Positions 5,464 to 7,967 of a DNA stretch of 7,967 nucleotides are shown in pieces. The notes under the pieces are model-generated. The model was not told the DNA's origin and searched no databases. It saw nothing but the letters and a program-made list of their open reading frames with translations. Within the stretch, counting starts at the first letter, position 1. Each line of letters starts with the position of its first letter. Made by a program: the position numbers and the translations under genes. The stretch is taken from positions 1-7,967 of the forward strand of contig CALAQT010000500.1 in assembly GCA_937888775.1 (NCBI GenBank). Reading direction: 5' to 3'. The DNA comes from an uncultured Actinomycetes bacterium (GTDB lineage Bacteria; Actinomycetota; Thermoleophilia; Solirubrobacterales; Solirubrobacteraceae).

Positions 5464-5667
5464 CGCTCGCCTTCCTGACGATTGGCGCCGACCATGGCTG
5501 GGCTGGTAAGAACTCAGGCACGGCGACGGGGTTCTACCTCGGCGTATGGGCCGTGTTCAGCCTCGGGCTGATGGTGGCATCGGCGGTTGCGCCGCGTGCT
5601 GAACGAAACGTTCCGCCGGACCGTTCTGCCGGTCGGGGAGCCCCTCGCGCAGGCGAGAGCGGACTAG
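5460..5667 (+). pseudogene. satP: SatP/YaaH acetate-succinate permease, collapsed remnant
   Basis: Intact members (GPR1/FUN34/YaaH family, E. coli SatP, 188 residues, six helices) import acetate or succinate with protons. From GTG 5460 one frame gives LAFLTIG and then FYLGVWAVFSLGLMVASA, which aligns with the middle helix of SatP (E. coli FLGVYLGLWGVFTLF). In another frame 5596-5667 gives VLNETFRRTVLPVGEPLAQ and RAD before TAG, matching the SatP C-terminus (E. coli VLNEQFGRTVLPIGESH). The N-terminal 80 or so residues are gone, and the segment between the middle helix and the C-terminus (about 45 residues) is missing, with a frame change at the joint. It is not functional. It lies 72 bp before the acetamidase, whose reaction releases acetate or another acid, so it was plausibly the product permease of that operon. 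Confidence 0.75.
5581..5594. repeat. Short inverted repeat at permease deletion joint
   Basis: CGGCG-GTTG-CGCCG, a perfect 5-bp-arm hairpin, lies exactly where the two permease frames meet. Outer bases GCA and TGC can add pairs across small bulges. Such short palindromes are common in GC-rich DNA, so the coincidence is weaker than at the toxin remnant. Confidence 0.5.
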
Positions 5668-5688
5668 CGAGAACGACGCTTGCATTCG

Positions 5689-5718
5689 GGCCGGCCGGTG
5701 CGTTCGCGCTGGCCGGCC
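5689..5718 (+). promoter_or_regulatory. Strong hairpin in acetamidase leader
   Basis: GGCCGGCC (5689-5696) pairs with GGCCGGCC (5711-5718), and inside them GCG-TTCG-CGC can form a second short stem. The hairpin sits between the dead permease stop and the acetamidase ribosome binding site, 21 nt before the ATG. Possible roles are mRNA 5' stability, a block on read-through, or attenuation. No T tract follows, so it is not a standard intrinsic terminator. Confidence 0.45.
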
Positions 5719-5724
5719 ACCACC

Positions 5725-5732
5725 AAAGGAGG
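5725..5732 (+). promoter_or_regulatory. Strong ribosome binding site of acetamidase
   Basis: AAAGGAGG with 7 nt to ATG 5740. It rules out the longer in-frame start at 5680, which would run through the leader hairpin and give 20 residues unlike the family. Confidence 0.85.
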
Positions 5733-5739
5733 AGCCACG

Positions 5740-7056
5740 ATGTCTGTGACCACCGAGGCAAAGGACCTCGTCGAGGTCCACCGCTACACCCGAGGCCTGA
5801 TCGGCCCGAGCACTGAGCCGGAGCAGCTCGTGAAGGCGGGTGGGCGCATCCGGACGATCTCGCCGCCCGGCTGTTGGGGTCCGATGATCACGCCGCATTT
5901 CGTCGGTGGGCACGAGGTGTCCTGGCCAGTGGACGTGGACGGAGCCAGGGTGGGCGACGCGATCGCGATTACGATCGAGCGCGTGAAGGTGCGCTCGCTT
6001 GCCACGAGCTCCGGCACCATGATTACCAAGGAGGCCGCGTTCGGAAGCGACCCGTTCGTGGACAAGATGTGCCCGGGCTGTGGCACTCCCTGGCCGGAGA
6101 CGCGCGTGGAGGGCACCGGCGAGGGCGCAATCCGCTGCGTCAAGTGCGGGGCGGAGTGCAGCCCGTTCGGGTTTGAGGAGGGCTACACGATCGTTTTCGA
6201 CGACGACCGCGTGGTCGGCCTAACCGTCGACGCGCGGGTCGCGCACGACTTCGGTCTGCGCGCACGCGAGATCGCCGCCCTCCCCGAGGCGAGCGAGCAG
6301 CACCCGATCCTGATCTACGAACCGCACACGATCCCGGGCACTCTCGCCCGCCTGCGCTCGTTCATCGGCAACGTCGGCACGACCCCCTCGAGGGACATGC
6401 CCGACTCGCACAACGCCGGCGACTTCGGGTCCTTCCTCATCGGCGCGAGCCACAAGTACGCGATGACCGAGGAGGAGCTCGCCGAGCACCGCACCGACGG
6501 GCACCTCGACTGCGACTCGGTGCGCCAGGGAGCTGTGTTGATCGTGCCCGTGAAGGTTGACGGCGGCGGTATCTACATCGGCGACTCGCACGCGAACCAA
6601 GGCGACGGCGAGCTCTCGCTGCACACCACTGACATCACCGCCGACGTGGAGGTCAAAGTCGACCTGCTGAAGGGCGTGGAGCTCGCGGGTCCGGTCCTGC
6701 TGCCGGTGGCCGAGGACCTGCCCTGGATCGCCCGGCCGTTCACCGCCGAGGAGCGCGAGCGCGGCCGGAAGCTCGCCGGACGCTACGACATCAGGCCCAT
6801 GGGCCCGGTCGGTCCAGTTCAGTTCATCGGCACGGGGCCGACGATCAATGAGGCCGCCGACAACGCGATCGAGCGGGCCGTGCGACTGCTCGGTGTCAGC
6901 CAGGCGCAGGTGCGCAACCGCTGCACGATCAGCGGGGGCGTGGAGATCGCGAGGCTGCCGGGCGTAGTCCAGCTCACCATGCTGGTGCCGATGGACGACC
7001 TCGACCGGATCGGGCTCGGGAGTCTCATGCGCGAGCAGTATGCGCTGGCCGAATGA
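5740..7056 (+). CDS. Acetamidase/formamidase family amidohydrolase
   Basis: Cytosolic amidase of the FmdA/AmdA family, hydrolysing short aliphatic amides (formamide, acetamide) to the acid and ammonia for nitrogen or carbon supply. The 438-residue product covers the whole family. Visible landmarks are GPMITPHF near 47-54, GTTPSRDMPDSHNAGDFGSF at 213-232, the family signature GDSHANQGDGEL at 281-292, and TIPGTLARLR and VIGTG-like (FIGTGPTINEA) segments near the end. A cysteine pair insert at 111-136 (CPGC, 18 residues, CVKC) looks like a zinc ribbon. Longer actinobacterial members carry such a block while shorter ones (about 410 residues) do not. The stop overlaps the MoaD-like gene by ATGA. 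The leader has a strong hairpin and ribosome binding site. It seems intact; acetamide versus formamide preference cannot be told. Confidence 0.93.
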   Translation: MSVTTEAKDLVEVHRYTRGLIGPSTEPEQLVKAGGRIRTISPPGCWGPMITPHFVGGHEVSWPVDVDGARVGDAIAITIERVKVRSLATSSGTMITKEAAFGSDPFVDKMCPGCGTPWPETRVEGTGEGAIRCVKCGAECSPFGFEEGYTIVFDDDRVVGLTVDARVAHDFGLRAREIAALPEASEQHPILIYEPHTIPGTLARLRSFIGNVGTTPSRDMPDSHNAGDFGSFLIGASHKYAMTEEELAEHRTDGHLDCDSVRQGAVLIVPVKVDGGGIYIGDSHANQGDGELSLHTTDITADVEVKVDLLKGVELAGPVLLPVAEDLPWIARPFTAEERERGRKLAGRYDIRPMGPVGPVQFIGTGPTINEAADNAIERAVRLLGVSQAQVRNRCTISGGVEIARLPGVVQLTMLVPMDDLDRIGLGSLMREQYALAE

Positions 7057-7364
7057 ACCTCGAGCTGAGGGGGACGATCAGCGCGTCGCTCGGGACCTCC
7101 TCCTTGGATGTCGAGGTACCACTGGCAGGTGTCCCCCTCAGCGACCTTCTGGGCTCGGTTGCGCGGAAGCACCCGCGGGCGCGCAGGTATCTCCAACAGG
7201 ATGGGGGGTCCGCCGTGCTGCGCGCCGTCCACAACGGCACTGTGGTGGCGGCCGGCGAAGATCCGCTCGTACGCCCGCAGGACAGCCTATTGCTCATGCA
7301 CGCGGTCGCGGGAGGCAATGGGGGACTTCGCAGCAGCAGGTCCAAGTCAAAGCCTCCACTCTGA
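7053..7364 (+). CDS. MoaD/ThiS-like ubiquitin-fold protein
   Basis: Small beta-grasp protein of 103 residues. The pattern follows MoaD/ThiS sulfur carriers: a first strand (NLELRGTIS), a second strand (SLDVEVPLAG), helix VPLSDLLGSVARKHPRARRY, strand VLRAVHNGTVV, the loop VRPQDSLLLMHAV, then GG at 87-88. In true sulfur carriers the Gly-Gly is the extreme C-terminus and is thiocarboxylated by an E1-like enzyme. Here 15 more residues follow (NGGLRSSRSKSKPPL), basic and probably disordered. It may be a processed precursor, a derivative with a non-carrier role, or a gene whose stop was lost. It overlaps the acetamidase stop by ATGA and so is almost surely co-translated with it. No moaE, moeB or thiF homologue lies in the window. 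Confidence 0.7.
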   Translation: MNLELRGTISASLGTSSLDVEVPLAGVPLSDLLGSVARKHPRARRYLQQDGGSAVLRAVHNGTVVAAGEDPLVRPQDSLLLMHAVAGGNGGLRSSRSKSKPPL

Positions 7365-7384
7365 GTCACGGCTTGATGCGAGGG

Positions 7385-7843
7385 TCACAGCTCGGCGCGT
7401 TCTAGCGGGTCCCGAACGGCGACGAGGAACAGTGCGGCGGGGGTGCCCGTCCACCGCGCGGTGGTCAAACACGAGGGTGAGCACGACGGTGGGGGCCACG
7501 ACGGCGGCCATCGACTTGCCGTCTGCGTTGCGGATCACAGGGACGATCACGCCCTCGTCAATGCTCACGGCCAGTCCGAGGTTTACCTCGGGCGCTACCT
7601 CCACCGCGTCCTCCTTGACCTGTGCGTTGAGACGGGCGTCGGCGACGAGACGACTGCTATGCAACGGACCCGAGGGCGCGCCCGGGCGGATCCCCGGAAT
7701 GCGCGGAAACCGCGACGGTCGTCTTCCGCCGAGACCACCGCTTCGTCGCCGACCGAGCAGCCCGCCCGGCGTTTGTACTTCGTCGGCCCGTTGACCCGGA
7801 GCGGCAGTCGGATCTGCGCAGGCCGCACCGTCGGGACGCTCAT
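7385..7843 (-). pseudogene. 2-oxoacid dehydrogenase E2 acyltransferase, reduced remnant
   Basis: Intact E2 enzymes (about 400 residues) carry a lipoyl domain, an E1/E3-binding domain and a C-terminal acyltransferase domain. Here the catalytic domain is plain: LVADARLNAQVKEDAVEVAP, then VNLGLAVSIDEGVIVPVIR, NADGKSMAAV, then directly VLTLVFDHRAVDG. About 60-80 residues usually between these (including the TISNLG block) are missing. An extra base in the run at 7446-7448 then moves the frame, after which TPAALFLVAVRDPLERAEL matches the usual E2 C-terminus, ending at TGA 7385-7387. Upstream from ATG 7843, pieces such as MSVPTVR, SVGDEAVVSAE and, one frame over, TTVAVSA look like a broken lipoyl domain; that part is less sure. 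The binding domain and the first half of the catalytic domain are not visible. It is non-functional and converges on the MoaD-like gene. Confidence 0.7.
7482..7507. repeat. 11-bp near-identical direct repeat at E2 deletion joint
   Basis: CACGACGGTGG (7482-7492) and CACGACGGCGG (7497-7507) differ at one base and stand 15 bp apart. They lie where the codons for SMAAV meet those for VAPTVVLTL in the E2 remnant. Direct repeats at such a point suit slippage, although the match could also reflect repetitive Val/Ala codons. Confidence 0.5.
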
Positions 7844-7967
7844 GGTTTCGTGGCAGCGAGCGCGCGCCAGCGGTCGCCGCAGAAGCCCGCGTCTCTCATT
7901 CGCAGGGTTAGCCCGAAGTTACCTGGCCTAGCACTGATCTGAGGGCCGCGATCCCTTGTGGTTGTTG
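7844..7967. other. Window end upstream of E2 remnant, no clear gene
   Basis: On the minus strand a 19-codon frame MRDAGFCGDRWRALAATKP ends in a TGA that overlaps the E2 remnant ATG as ATGA. This looks like the coupled end of a preceding gene, as expected in an E1-E2 operon, but I cannot identify it and a stop lies close upstream. I recognise nothing else. Confidence 0.3.

Noticed and set aside
5581..5600. Programmed frameshift joining the two permease frames
   Set aside because: No slippery heptamer is present, and about 45 residues of transmembrane helices would still be missing.
5680..5739. Upstream in-frame start for acetamidase
   Set aside because: It crosses the leader hairpin and the strong ribosome binding site, and adds residues unlike the family.
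5460..5816. 118-codon open frame as an intact small membrane protein
   Set aside because: Its second half overlaps the acetamidase start in another frame, and the SatP C-terminus is found in a different frame, so it is debris.
7108..7931. Long plus-strand frames over the MoaD-like and E2 regions
   Set aside because: They are out of frame with the recognisable MoaD-like gene or antisense to E2 motifs, with shadow-type composition.
1..7967. CRISPR array or tandem repeat array
   Set aside because: No regularly spaced repeats of 20-40 bp were seen anywhere in the window.

Overview
The window is GC-rich DNA with strong G/C third-position bias, GTG as well as ATG starts, and 4-bp gene overlaps. 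This points to a high-GC actinobacterium. An order such as Solirubrobacterales is only my guess, from the style of the sigma factor, RES toxin and acetamidase genes.

Left part (1-3220): a LysE/RhtB exporter on the minus strand faces an isochorismatase-like cysteine hydrolase on the plus strand, with a 17-bp palindrome between them. The hydrolase end overlaps a minus-strand scrap of the first 26 codons of a drug:proton antiporter, with a large palindrome over its start. After a doubtful broken small gene comes an ECF sigma factor overlapping by 4 bp a single-pass membrane protein that is probably its anti-sigma or sensor partner.

Middle (3220-4700): gene debris and regulatory DNA. It holds a transposase scrap and a minus-strand Xre/MbcA-type antitoxin. 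Directly downstream of the antitoxin is its RES toxin gene, which keeps both ends but has lost its core. A perfect 12-bp inverted repeat lies exactly at that deletion joint. About 500 bp without a convincing gene follow, with an AT-rich palindrome and a cluster of perfect stem-loops.

Right part (4700-7967): a possible small gene, a winged-helix DNA-binding protein, a collapsed acetate/succinate permease (SatP family), then an intact acetamidase/formamidase overlapping by 4 bp a MoaD/ThiS-like ubiquitin-fold gene. These suggest a local amide-use operon (amide to acid plus ammonia) whose acid permease has died. On the minus strand at the right end is a heavily reduced 2-oxoacid dehydrogenase E2 gene.

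The most unusual theme is decay. Three unrelated genes (RES toxin, SatP permease, E2) each keep recognisable ends or outer parts but have lost internal blocks and carry frame changes, and repeats lie at or near the joints. With the transposase and antiporter scraps, at least five dead genes sit within 8 kb among intact ones. The best functional lead is the acetamidase-MoaD-like pair, in which the small protein carries its Gly-Gly motif 15 residues before its C-terminus.
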